From: DATBGS01 sp036557885
Lineage (GTDB): Bacteria > Chloroflexota > Ktedonobacteria > Ktedonobacterales > DATBGS01
Direction of reading: 5' to 3'
DNA: 43,342 nucleotides
Assembly: GCA_036557885.1 (NCBI GenBank)
Contig: DATBGS010000013.1
Coordinates: forward strand, 1 to 43,342
Positions within the stretch are counted from its first letter, which is position 1. Every line of letters starts with the position of its first letter. Shown here one piece after another: positions 35,349 to 43,342 of the stretch. The translations under genes and the position numbers were made by a program. Under the pieces are notes generated by a model that did not search any database, was not told the origin of the DNA, and saw only the letters and a list, made by a program, of their open reading frames with translations.

Positions 35349-36512
35349 GTGACTGAGGAAGCGATGATCTATCTGAATGAGGCGCTGGACTGTATCCAGC
35401 AGCACTCTGTCAGGCGCGAGCTGATTGACTGGAGCGCGCTGCGAAGGCTAGTTATCGGTATGGCAACGGAGGCCAAAACCCCAGCCGAAACGTATCCAGC
35501 GATTCGCAGAGCATTAGAACTGTTGGGCGACCGGCATAGTATGTTTCTCGATCCAGAAACTGCCCGTATGCGTATGGAAGGAAAGCTCTCTCGGATTGGA
35601 TTGCAAGCGGTGCATCCCACAGGGGTAGTTGGCGTCGTGTATCCCGGCAGTTCGGCAGAACAGGCAGCTATCCATGTCGGGGACCGCTTGGAGACGATCA
35701 ATGGCCTCGCCATCTCGACCCTCACCCAGGACGAGCTGTATGCTGCGCTCCAAGGGCCACAGGCGACGCTGACCCTCACTCCATTTGAGGGCGGACTCAC
35801 CCGCTTGGTCTCGCTGAAGGCTGTGCCCTTCGCCTTGACGCGGCAGCCGAGGGGATACCCTCTAGCAGGCGCGCTGGGCTACCTCGAAGTGCCCAATGCG
35901 GCGGGTTTGGAGGCGAGCAAACCGTTTGCCATGCTGGCTCACCAGGTTATTCGAGAGATCGATCAGACCCCCACCGTTGGCTGGGTGATTGATCTGCGTA
36001 CCAATACAGGTGGGGCACTCTATCCTATGCTAGCCGCCGTGGGGCCGATTGCCGGGGAAGGGGAATTGATCGGCTTTGTCGCGCCTGGAGAAAAGCAAGT
36101 TGCGTACTATCGTGAGGGACGGGCCTGGCTGGAGGGTGCGGAAAACGCCACAGTTGAAGTGGAGGAATGGCATACCCTCAAAAGACCCACACCCCCGGTG
36201 GCAGTGCTGACCAGTCAACTCACCGCAAGTAGCGGAGAGTTTACCGCCCTGGCCTTTCGGGGGCGCCAGTACACCCGTAGTTTTGGCGAACCAACGCGTG
36301 GCGTGCCCACCGGCAACGATGTCAAGGTGCTGACTGATGGGGCATGGATAGGACTGACCACTGCCCTTGGGACAGATCGGACGGGTCAAGCGTATGATGC
36401 TCCTTTGCTTCCTGATGAACTGGTGACGATTGAGTGGACTCGATTGGGTTCCGCCGATGATCCAGTGCTCCAGGCAGCTATCCGTTGGCTTCGAACCGAA
36501 GCCCGCTTCTAG
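35349..36512 (+). CDS. S41-family serine peptidase with PDZ domain, N-terminus lost
   Basis: A 387-residue C-terminal-processing-type protease. A helical cap (YLNEALDCIQQHSVRRELID) precedes a PDZ domain (about 84-150: GLQAVHPTGVVGVVYPGSSAEQ split by its GVV strand; GDRLETINGLAI). The S41 core has GWVIDLRTNTGG (212-222), the catalytic Ser295 in LTASSGEF and GEPTRGVPTGN. Relatives are secreted, but no signal peptide is present: the gene begins where such proteins' mature part begins, immediately at the broken recombinase. GTG 35349 has AAGGAG eight bases upstream, within the antisense of the recombinase. The truncated enzyme would remain in the cytoplasm. Confidence 0.85.
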   Translation: MTEEAMIYLNEALDCIQQHSVRRELIDWSALRRLVIGMATEAKTPAETYPAIRRALELLGDRHSMFLDPETARMRMEGKLSRIGLQAVHPTGVVGVVYPGSSAEQAAIHVGDRLETINGLAISTLTQDELYAALQGPQATLTLTPFEGGLTRLVSLKAVPFALTRQPRGYPLAGALGYLEVPNAAGLEASKPFAMLAHQVIREIDQTPTVGWVIDLRTNTGGALYPMLAAVGPIAGEGELIGFVAPGEKQVAYYREGRAWLEGAENATVEVEEWHTLKRPTPPVAVLTSQLTASSGEFTALAFRGRQYTRSFGEPTRGVPTGNDVKVLTDGAWIGLTTALGTDRTGQAYDAPLLPDELVTIEWTRLGSADDPVLQAAIRWLRTEARF

Positions 36513-36813
36513 AGCATGGTTGCTAGGAGGAGAGGATATTCCCAAGGGCTGTAAATTTACCACTCTACAAGAAGGGAGGTGAAAAAAGACGAGCTAGGAG
36601 TTACTTCTTGCAAAAGACCATCATTCTGCAATTTGGCTCTATCCAGAGCGTTGCAGCCGCTATTCACAACTTGCTTAATAGCAACCACAGCAGTTCTATC
36701 AAGTAAGGTAATGCACGCGGCTGAGGAGCTTGAGCGGTCATTGAGACTGTCTGTACCTGTCAAGCATAGCAAGCAACTGGTTTGAATGTAGTTTGAAAGG
36801 TAGGGAACCCGAA
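36513..36813. other. Intergenic region before the FxLD-type peptide gene
   Basis: About 300 bases. A perfect AAGGGAGGTGA at 36572-36582 looks like a strong ribosome-binding site. The frame that follows (from GTG 36579, 68 codons) has its GTG inside the site and shows no known similarity, so I do not call it. No promoter was assigned. Confidence 0.45.
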
Positions 36814-36996
36814 ATGGATGGAGAGAACAGTTCCGCTGTTGGCGAAGAGAGCCTGGATGATTCCTTTGATCTGGACATTCGCCTCTACCCAGCTTCAGCA
36901 GCCGAGGAAGAGGCATTTGTGGAAATGCCGAATGATATGACCGTGATGGTCTGTACTCAGTGTCCTGTTCCTATTCCTACACTATTTCTCATCTGA
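36814..36996 (+). CDS. FxLD-family lanthipeptide-type precursor
   Basis: A 60-residue acidic peptide. The leader carries DDSFDLDIRLY, the FxLD motif that names this RiPP family and is thought to recruit its dehydratase. After an acidic linker (AAEEEAFVEMPNDM) the tail ends with TVMVCTQCPVPIPTLFLI: two Cys and two Thr for possible lanthionines, with a hydrophobic end. Known family members have more Ser/Thr/Cys, so the ring number would be small. ATG 36814 has AGGGA seven bases upstream and a strong terminator follows the stop. No LanB-type dehydratase, cyclase or FxLD methyltransferase is near; the next gene downstream is a broken STAND gene on the other strand. Confidence 0.7.
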   Translation: MDGENSSAVGEESLDDSFDLDIRLYPASAAEEEAFVEMPNDMTVMVCTQCPVPIPTLFLI

Positions 36997-37017
36997 AAAG
37001 CCACCAGCTTTTCTTCT

Positions 37018-37049
37018 GGAACCGGGGATTGTCCGCGGTTCCATTTTTG
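37018..37049 (+). terminator. Rho-independent terminator after the FxLD-type peptide gene
   Basis: Stem GGAACCG (37018-37024) pairs with CGGTTCC (37036-37042), and ATTTTTG follows directly. It lies 21 bases after the peptide stop, so the precursor gene forms a closed transcription unit by itself. Confidence 0.75.
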
Positions 37050-37179
37050 CCCGGTTGAAGTAGAAGCGGGAAGTGTTACCCTTGCGTCAGGGAAAGTGAC
37101 GCAAGTAGAGAAGCAGTAATACTCGATAGACCAGTTCCAAGCAGGTATAAATGGTGTAAAGGAGCATTTTGAACACTCA

Positions 37180-40102
37180 TCACGACTTGAAAAGAGCGGA
37201 TTCAGGAAGTCCACCCGCAGCTTCATCAGACGCCTTTGGCTGAGAGAGCTCAGATGCAGTCTCTCTTCCTAGCGTTGCCAGACGACTCCGGCAGTCAGCT
37301 ACCAACGGGTGCTCTGGCCCAAGGAGCGCAACTCCTACTGTTACTGTCTCGTGGTACTGCCTCTGCGCTTGCATCCTTTCCTCCTGTGCGATAAAGCGAT
37401 CCCCCGCCAGGAGCAAACATCGGATGATTTCCTCCTGATCAAGGTGCCTCGAAGAGATTGATTCCCCTAACAGTCTGTGTGCTCGCCGTAGACAGCTTGA
37501 AGCAGAGCGCTGGCGCCCTTGCACCAGGGAGAGCGCTCCAAAATGCAGCAGAGAGATGGTCAGACGAAGCGGATCTGGGTCTGTCGTCTTTTCGCAGATC
37601 TGGCAGGCTCTCCGACACAGCGGTTCCGCCAGGGAGTAGTGTTGCATGGCAAAATGGCTCCTCCCCAGGTCCAAGACCGTAGCGGCTATCTGGATGTGAG
37701 CGGGTCCAAAATGCTGCTCAGCGATTTGTAAGACGTGCTGATAGAGAGCGACCGCTTGAGGGTAGAGCGCTTGTCGCATGTAGAGATCGGCGAGCTGCTT
37801 CTTGACCGATGAGAGATAAAAATGTTCGCTTCCAAAGGTCTGCTCATACAGGTGGATGACACGAAGGAACAGGCGTTCTGCCTTCTGGTACTGATCCTGG
37901 TAGAGAGCCACCGCCCCAAGGATGGTGAGGATGAGTCCCACCTTGTAATGGTCGCCCCCCAGGTGGTGTTCCTGGAGAGCAAGGGCGCGTTGTGCCAGAG
38001 ATTCCGCCTGGGGATAGTGCCCCAGACGCCATAACAGGCTGGCGAAGGGCCAGAGAAGCTCGGCTATTTGTGAATGCTCTGGCCCCAAGAGCTGCTCACA
38101 TCTCTCCAACGCCTGCCGAAAGAGCGCTTCCGCCCGCCTGTACTCTTTTACCGCCATGTAGACCTCACCAAGCATCGTGCAGTAAAAGACAATGGCTTCA
38201 TGACCTATTTCAGGAATCTTCAACGCCAGAGCCAGTCCCTGCTCCAAAAGCTGGATCGCCTGGGTCGTGTCTCCCCAAAAATAGGAGTGGTAGCCAACAC
38301 GATTGAGCAATTCTGCTGCCTCTGGTGAGGTAATACCCACCTCGTGTAGTGCGGCTACACACACCAGGGCATGGGACAAATAGGGCTGCCAGCCTTTCTG
38401 ATCGGCTACTTGGGCCGCTTCTTGATGGCTAGGAAAGATGCGCAGTAGGGCACGGATCAGTCGCTCGATCCATCCTTTTCGCTCCTCTGGCTCCATGCGC
38501 TCGGAAAGGAGGAGTTGCACGAGCCGGTGAAGACGCAGGGTGTGCGTATCGGGGTCGCGCTGGACCAGGGAAAAATGCCGCAATTCCTTGATAGCGCGAT
38601 CCAACAGCAAGGGGTCGCAGGCCAGCGCATGTAAGGTTGGTCCCAAGGTATCCCCGGCGCGGGTGAGCAGCGTTTTTGGAATCGTGTCTGCATGCAGGAA
38701 CGCACACAGCTTGAGCAATTCAGCCGCCGCCGGGGAAGCTTGCTCGACTTGAGCAAAAGCCAGGGACAGGGTGGCCGTCACTGAGGCGGGATGGTCACTT
38801 GTCGCTGCCCCGCGGCTATCGAGCAGAGCGCTGCGGCGTGTGGTGTATAACTCCAGATAGTCCGCCAGGCGACAGGAGGTCTCGTCAGTGTAGGCTCCTG
38901 CCTGGTCCAACGCCAAGGGATACCCATCGAAGAGATGCACTAGCGTTAGCGCTTCCGTCTGCAAAACACGCGGCGCGGCTTCCAGGGGCGTCTCTGGGGT
39001 GAGCAGCTTGGCTCGGCGCAGCAGGAGCAGGGCGCTTTCTTCCTCATCCAGCATGGGCACCGCCAGCGGCGCTCCAAGTTTCCCACCAACGGGAGAGCGA
39101 GTCGTGATCAAGATATGCCCCTGGCTGGCCTCTGGCAGCATGCTCTGGAGCAGCTCCAGGTCTTCCACATTGTCGAAAATGAGCAGCCATTCGGTGTAAG
39201 AATGCAACCACCGCTTCACAGCGGCTTTTACCACAGCCTGTTGAGTGCTGGAGTGTTCAGGAAGCTGGAAGAGGTGTGCCAGGGCACGGTAGTCTGCCAG
39301 CAAAGTTTCCTGGGTTTCAGCTCCGATCCAGAGGACCGCTTGATACTCTTCACGGAACCGATAGGCGTATTCCAGGGCGATCTGCGTTTTGCCAATGCCC
39401 CTAACCCAGACAGGATTTGTGGCTGGATGACAGCCCCCTGGTGCCCGGCACGCACTTGGGCATGAATCTGCTCCAAAAGAGCAGAACGGCCCGTGAAAAT
39501 AGGATTCCGGGAATAGGGTACGTACCAGATGAAAGGACCAGGGGTTTTGACTTGGAGCACTGCGGGATGGACCCCAAAGAGTGTCTCCTCTGAGAGCTGG
39601 AGGGCCTCACACAATCGGCCCAGGTTGTAGGGGTGTGGGATGCCTTCAGCACCCTCCCAGCGCTGAATGGTCCGGGGGTGACGCCAACTTTTTCTGCTAG
39701 TGCTTCCTGTGAGAGTTGAAGCCGAGCGCGTGCTTGTGCTATCTGTCTGCCTGGGGTGAAGTCAGCCTGGTCCTTAGGTGGTTTCCTTCCAGCAGGAGCA
39801 ACCTTGTTCAGTCTACGCGATGGGAATTTGGTTACAGGTGAGGAGAATTTCGTTTCATGCGCAGGCAATTTCGTTTCATGTGCAGGGAATTTCGTTCCTG
39901 CAGAAGCAGTGGCAGGGAGCGTGAGCGGGAGGGCTTTCTTCCTCCGGCTCCGGTAGTCAGCGAGCCTGCACCGATTGGAGCAGAACCGCCCAGGTCGGCC
40001 AGCTCCCGTATGTAGAGCCACCAGATTCGTACACCCCTCACGAGCACAGACCTGTTCTGCTGTTTTTATGTCGCCTGTTCGCTGATTTCCTGCTGTCTCC
40101 AT
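37180..40102 (-). pseudogene. Zn-ribbon/HTH-NB-ARC-TPR STAND protein with two one-base frame breaks
   Basis: Read through, this is one gene of about 970 codons. The N-terminus has a four-Cys zinc ribbon (Cys19, 24, 41, 45; FCSNRCRLADYRSRRK) and a repeated HETKFP-type linker. An XRE-type helix-turn-helix follows (LQLSQEALAEKVGVTP). There the frame breaks at a run of five G (39674-39678); one more base restores RTIQRWEGAEGIPHPYNLGRL. The NB-ARC begins FTGRSALLEQIHAQV. Its P-loop GLGGIGKT is broken at a run of four C (39398-39401), again one base short. The rest is open: LLIFDNVEDLELLQ (Walker B), LRLHRLVQLLLSERM, then about nine TPRs. Likely a ligand-sensing regulator. Both breaks are homopolymer contractions, so sequencing error is possible. 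Confidence 0.85.
39846..39898. repeat. 21-bp tandem repeat inside the STAND gene linker
   Basis: Two nearly identical 21-bp units (AATTTCGTTTCATGYGCAGG plus one base; 39846-39866 and 39867-39887) are followed by a partial third. They keep the frame and encode the repeated FPAHETK linker between zinc ribbon and helix-turn-helix. Copy number could change by slippage without breaking the gene. Confidence 0.8.
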
Positions 40103-40338
40103 ACAATCTCACCTCATGTGTTTCCTTAGTCCAGCACAGCACGTGCATACGACACAAAACCGTCGTGTGAACTGTCGCCTCATGTCGTAGTGATTGCTCA
40201 CCTTGGCGGGTATACTTGACAATTGAAAGGAATCGGAGCGCGCGTTGCTCAGCCTTTCCTGCCCTGGGGCTGTGGGAAGCAAGGCTTGCTTCCTGACTTT
40301 GAGAGGCTGGTATCCATCATTTCTATAGAGGGCATTCT

Positions 40339-40568
40339 ATGTCACGTAAAGCAATCTTGCAAAGGAACACTCCTTGGAGTGTCAGAGAGGTCCAATCATC
40401 AACTGTCACCTGGAAGGAAGGGGCAGGACTCACTCGCCATCACACGGGGAAAGGAGCGTCCCTTGCCGAACGGGTGGATCCCTTGAATTGCCGCATCACT
40501 CTGATGAGCACCAGCCCGCTCAGTTGGAGCGCCCCGAAAAGTGTGCCATGGAGGAAGAAGTGGTCTGA
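40339..40568 (+). pseudogene. Small hypothetical protein, probably frameshifted
   Basis: Starts at ATG 40339 with SRKAILQRNTPWSVREVQ and ERVDPLNCRITL. Near 40503 a frame change gives the more protein-like ending DEHQPAQLERPEKCAMEEEV and a TGA that overlaps the next ATG (TGATG at 40566-40570). That overlap suggests an original two-gene operon with the following frame. No family is recognised and the frame change is judged only from composition and the overlap. Confidence 0.4.
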
Positions 40569-41110
40569 TGCCTCTCGCCCAACTCGCTAAAGAAGAGATC
40601 ATTCATGTGCCCGCTCGCCAATGTCACTTGCTGGCGCCAGAGTATTCCCTCATCCTCCATCTGACGGAGCGGATTGCCTCGCTGCTGGCACAACCGCACC
40701 GGGTGATAGCTCAAGGGAGATTCCCCCGGGATGCGTTTCGCGCCCTTGGGCTGCTCCTGCTCGCTGAGGGGGGGTCGGGTATGAGGTCTTGTTGACGGGC
40801 TTGTACTGCCCCGATGCGGTCTGGTCTGCCGTTCTGAAGGACTGGTCGCTCACTGTCCCGGCTTTCCAGGAGGAACTCAACCGCAAACAAGAGTACCTGG
40901 CATCGTTGAAGCAAGGAGCGCGGGAAGCAGAGATGCAGCAAATTCGCCGCGCCGTCAAAGGACGAGCAGGAGTTGCCCCCCCTCCTGGAGCGGGCAGGGT
41001 TTGGCTGGACAGTGCAGACGCACTATAAACACGGGTATGTGTTGTATTCCACTCAGAAGGCGAGCGAATCCTTGGGAAGGGCGCAGATGCTGAGCCACGT
41101 CCAGGGGTAA
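40568..41110 (+). pseudogene. Hypothetical protein, frameshifted at a G7 run
   Basis: ATG 40568 follows GGAGGAAG about 12 bases upstream and reads PLAQLAKEEIIHVPARQCHL and LHLTERIASLLAQPH. At GAGGGGGGGTCGGG (about 40768-40780) the frame ends prematurely. One additional G would continue as GYEVLLTGLYCPDAVWSAVL and FQEELNRKQEYLASLKQGAR. A second change near 40960 leads to LPPLLERAGFGWTVQTHYKH and SESLGRAQMLSHVQG with the stop at 41108-41110. The restored protein of about 180 residues looks well formed, but I do not recognise it. The region from 41111 to 41397 shows no further gene. Confidence 0.55.
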
Positions 41111-41397
41111 AGGTTCATCCCTCTACGCAGAACTCCAGGTCAAGAGAAGCAGGTGGCGCAACCGATGTGTTCCATCTGCCAGGCTAGTTGGCTGCGCCCC
41201 TCTTCATTACGATGAAGCGTGCGGAACAGAAAGGTGGAACGGTCTGTCTCACCTGGCACGGAGATCATACCGTCTCCTGGGAGTGGGAGAGGATGGCTCA
41301 CACCACTCCGGCTGGCTCATGACCTCGTATGCCCCAGCACCTGCGTCTGGTGTTGAACCATAAGCCGATCGCCTTTTCTTTCCACCCATGCTGCTCA

Positions 41398-42963
41398 CTA
41401 GCCTAAGATCGCGTCCCACACTGCCAATTGCTCCAGCTTTGGGATCGGCCCAAGCGTCGTGGTGGTGCTGTTGTCTTCTCCCCAGCGGACCGTTGTGAGG
41501 GTACCCGGCTGGTAGAAGGGCCACGCCTGGCCGGTCGGAAGGGTGGGGACGGGATCCCGGGCAAACGTCACGAGCGCGCTGATTATGTCGTGGGAGAGTT
41601 GTTCCTCCGCAGGTCCTACCCCAACCTTGTTTTGGTAGTAGTCCAGCCCAAAGGTGCCAAAGAGCAGGGGCAAGTCTGCACAATGCGGCACGCCCCGCCC
41701 CGGCGGCTTGACTGGGTGCATATAGGTGGCGTACCGGACCTGGACCCCGGCCTGGGCGAGGTTCGCGGCATAGCGTGTGCCGTAGTTACGAAGCAGCCGA
41801 TCCCCGAAGAGGTCGATCCACAGGTCGGCGGGGGACGAGGAGCGCCCTTCCGCCAGCGCGGTCTGGGTATAGACGTCAATCACGGTGGCTGCCGCGTCGG
41901 GCGAGCCGCTCACATAGGGGAAGACCGCTGTTGTCAACGCTTCCCTGGTGGTCGGCGGTGGCGGCGTCAGCCGGGTGTTGGTGGCCGGGTTCCAGAGATC
42001 CCACCAGAACGCCCCTTCGTCCAGGGTGTAGGTGATGAGGACAGGGATGTCCTGAGGCCAGGCGGCGCGGGTCCAGTCGGACAGATACGTTTTTCCATCA
42101 ATTAAAGGCGCGAGCTTGAAGCCCTGACCGGAGGTGAAGCCTGGGGGCAGTGGTTGCAAATTAAACGCCAACTCTGTCTCGTGCAGCGTCTGAGCGGGCA
42201 CCTCGCGCAAGCCCCGTGGTGTGGTCTCCAGGCGGCTCGCCACCAGTTCGGTGTAGGCGGCGGCATCCTCTCGCGTCATGCTGACGGGCGGGAGCACATT
42301 CGGCGGGCTGAGCAATACAGCCTTCTGGAAGCAGGAGCGAGAGGCGAGATGCTGGGCGAGGATGGCCGTACTCATGGCCCCGCCGGACTGGCCCATAAGG
42401 CAGACGTGATTGGGGTCGCCTCCAAAGGCGGCGATGTTCTTCTGCATCCACTGTAGGGCTGCCCCCATGTCCTGCAGTTGCCAGTTAGCCCAATGGCTGG
42501 TGTCGGGGTCGGTGAAATCCGGGTGAGCGAGCAGGCCCAGCGCGCCGAGCCGATAGTTCACCGTCACCACCACGACGCCGCGCTCCGCCAACGCGCGTCC
42601 GTTCATCAGCGGCATGCCTGTGGCCCCAGTACGAAAGGCGCCCCCATGCAGCCAGACGATGACGGGCAGGAGTTCCCCCTGCCTCTGTGGCGACCAGATA
42701 TTCAGCGCCAGGCAGTCTTCGCTTTGGTGCTCCTGCGGCGGGTAGATCCAGGTGACGAGCGGGGGAATCGTCTGGAGGCTGGCGGCGCCAAAGTGGTTGG
42801 CCTCCACCACCCCACTCCTGGGCTGAACCGGCTGCGGGGAGCGGAAGCGCAAGTCGCCAACCGGGGGCGCCGCATAGGGGATGCCCAGGTAGGAGGTGAC
42901 GCTGCCCTCGACCTGGCCGCGGAACATACCTGACGACGTGCTGACGACGAGATCGTTCTTCAT
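41398..42963 (-). CDS. pnbA: Type-B carboxylesterase
   Basis: A 521-residue esterase of the carboxylesterase/cholinesterase family, close in layout to para-nitrobenzyl esterase. It opens with VVSTSSGMFRGQVEG and FLGIPYA-like YLGIPYAAPPVGDLRF, then SEDCLALNIWSP (81-92). The oxyanion hole is HGGAF (106-110). The nucleophile elbow is GQSGGA with Ser193. Glu316 (TLDEGAF) and His427 (GVPHCADLPLLFG) complete the triad. No signal peptide is seen, so it is cytoplasmic; the natural substrate is open. ATG 42963 has AAGGAGG about 11 bases upstream, slightly far. It is intact and has no operon partner on its strand within the window. Confidence 0.92.
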   Translation of the reverse strand: MKNDLVVSTSSGMFRGQVEGSVTSYLGIPYAAPPVGDLRFRSPQPVQPRSGVVEANHFGAASLQTIPPLVTWIYPPQEHQSEDCLALNIWSPQRQGELLPVIVWLHGGAFRTGATGMPLMNGRALAERGVVVVTVNYRLGALGLLAHPDFTDPDTSHWANWQLQDMGAALQWMQKNIAAFGGDPNHVCLMGQSGGAMSTAILAQHLASRSCFQKAVLLSPPNVLPPVSMTREDAAAYTELVASRLETTPRGLREVPAQTLHETELAFNLQPLPPGFTSGQGFKLAPLIDGKTYLSDWTRAAWPQDIPVLITYTLDEGAFWWDLWNPATNTRLTPPPPTTREALTTAVFPYVSGSPDAAATVIDVYTQTALAEGRSSSPADLWIDLFGDRLLRNYGTRYAANLAQAGVQVRYATYMHPVKPPGRGVPHCADLPLLFGTFGLDYYQNKVGVGPAEEQLSHDIISALVTFARDPVPTLPTGQAWPFYQPGTLTTVRWGEDNSTTTTLGPIPKLEQLAVWDAILG

Positions 42964-43281
42964 CTCTGCCTATGCCTCCTTCCAGGGTGCGGCGCTTGCC
43001 GATGCTCCTCCCTCGGTGTGCCGTCTCTGAGCAAGGATACGAGCCGTCCTCTCCTCCTGCCGGAACAGCACGTGCCTCGCAGGATGAGAACAGGCCGCCC
43101 AGGTGGACGAAGCGAGAGGAACTGGAGCGTTTCGCTCAGAACTGACGAGCGAGGCGAACACCTCCACTGCTGGACAAGTATACCAGATGCGGAGCGGCTT
43201 TCCTAGTAGCTTGTCATAGCGAAATTGACAGATAGAACGCCCTCGTTTATCCTCAGCTTATCATCAGCCGAGGAGGACGAG
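42964..43281. other. Intergenic region between esterase and IS630-type transposase
   Basis: About 320 bases with the esterase leader on the left and, on the right, a probable left end of an IS630-type element (after about 43200: GCTTGTCATAGCGAAATTG). The other end lies outside the window, so the terminal repeat cannot be verified. Confidence 0.45.
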
Positions 43282-43342
43282 ATGTCCAAGAAGTACGCCG
43301 TGTGCCTGACTAACGAAGAACGAGCGACCCTGCGCCAGGTGT
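43282..43342 (+). CDS. IS630-type transposase, N-terminal start only
   Basis: The last 61 bases encode MSKKYAVCLTNEERATLRQV, which resembles the start of IS630-family transposases (a helix-turn-helix head beginning KKY.V.LT.EER..L). ATG 43282 has AGGAGG five bases upstream. The gene continues beyond the window, so catalytic motifs and intactness cannot be judged. Confidence 0.6.
   Translation, partial: MSKKYAVCLTNEERATLRQV

Noticed and set aside
36579..36785. 68-codon frame after a strong AAGGGAGGTGA site
   Set aside because: Its GTG lies within the ribosome-binding site, no better start follows at correct spacing, and the peptide resembles nothing known.
1..43342. tRNA, rRNA or known riboswitch genes
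   Set aside because: No cloverleaf with a TTCGANNC arm, conserved rRNA block or familiar riboswitch core was seen on either strand by eye.

Overview
The window reads as a transposon-rich, gene-decayed stretch of a Chloroflexota genome of the class Ktedonobacteria. This is inferred from the mix of genes: large STAND proteins with TIR, NB-ARC and TPR parts, many degenerate IS copies, soil-type hydrolases, and orphan NHLP and FxLD peptide precursors. No rRNA or tRNA gene is visible, so the assignment rests on gene style alone.

Region by region. 1-7.5 kb is a mobile-element graveyard. It holds an IS481-like element with perfect 48-bp inverted repeats, sitting in the remains of an ORF-less group II intron. 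Next are an ISAs1-type element that splits a helix-turn-helix ORF, a WD40 beta-propeller gene, and a decayed ISL3 transposase. 7.9-11.8 kb has a truncated MFS transporter, a MarR regulator, and a large PEP-utilising phosphotransferase resembling rifampicin phosphotransferase, with overlapping reading frames. 12-14.7 kb holds two more broken transposases and a headless TetR fragment behind a perfect 38-bp palindrome.

14.7-20.8 kb has a GNAT acetyltransferase and an intact TIR-NB-ARC-TPR protein. Divergent from it are a short TIR fragment, a membrane protein with two HxxEH motifs, and an NB-ARC remnant. 20.8-28.7 kb carries a GH31 alpha-xylosidase-type hydrolase, an alpha/beta hydrolase, an orphan NHLP-type RiPP precursor, relics of acetamidase and RecD2, and a DEAD-box RNA helicase. 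29.4-33.8 kb has a Tat-exported flavin amine oxidase, a MOSC protein and a small resolvase-like protein.

33.9-43.3 kb holds a Tn554-type remnant abutting an S41 protease without a signal peptide, then an FxLD-type lanthipeptide precursor with its own terminator. A Zn-ribbon/HTH-NB-ARC-TPR gene follows, broken by two one-base contractions. The stretch ends with frameshifted hypothetical genes, a type-B carboxylesterase and the start of an IS630-type transposase.

No single operon dominates. Themes are STAND/TIR proteins (one intact, two broken), two RiPP precursors without visible modification enzymes, and layered insertions whose order can be read from target duplications. Several frame breaks fall in homopolymer runs, so sequencing error must be excluded before those genes are called dead.
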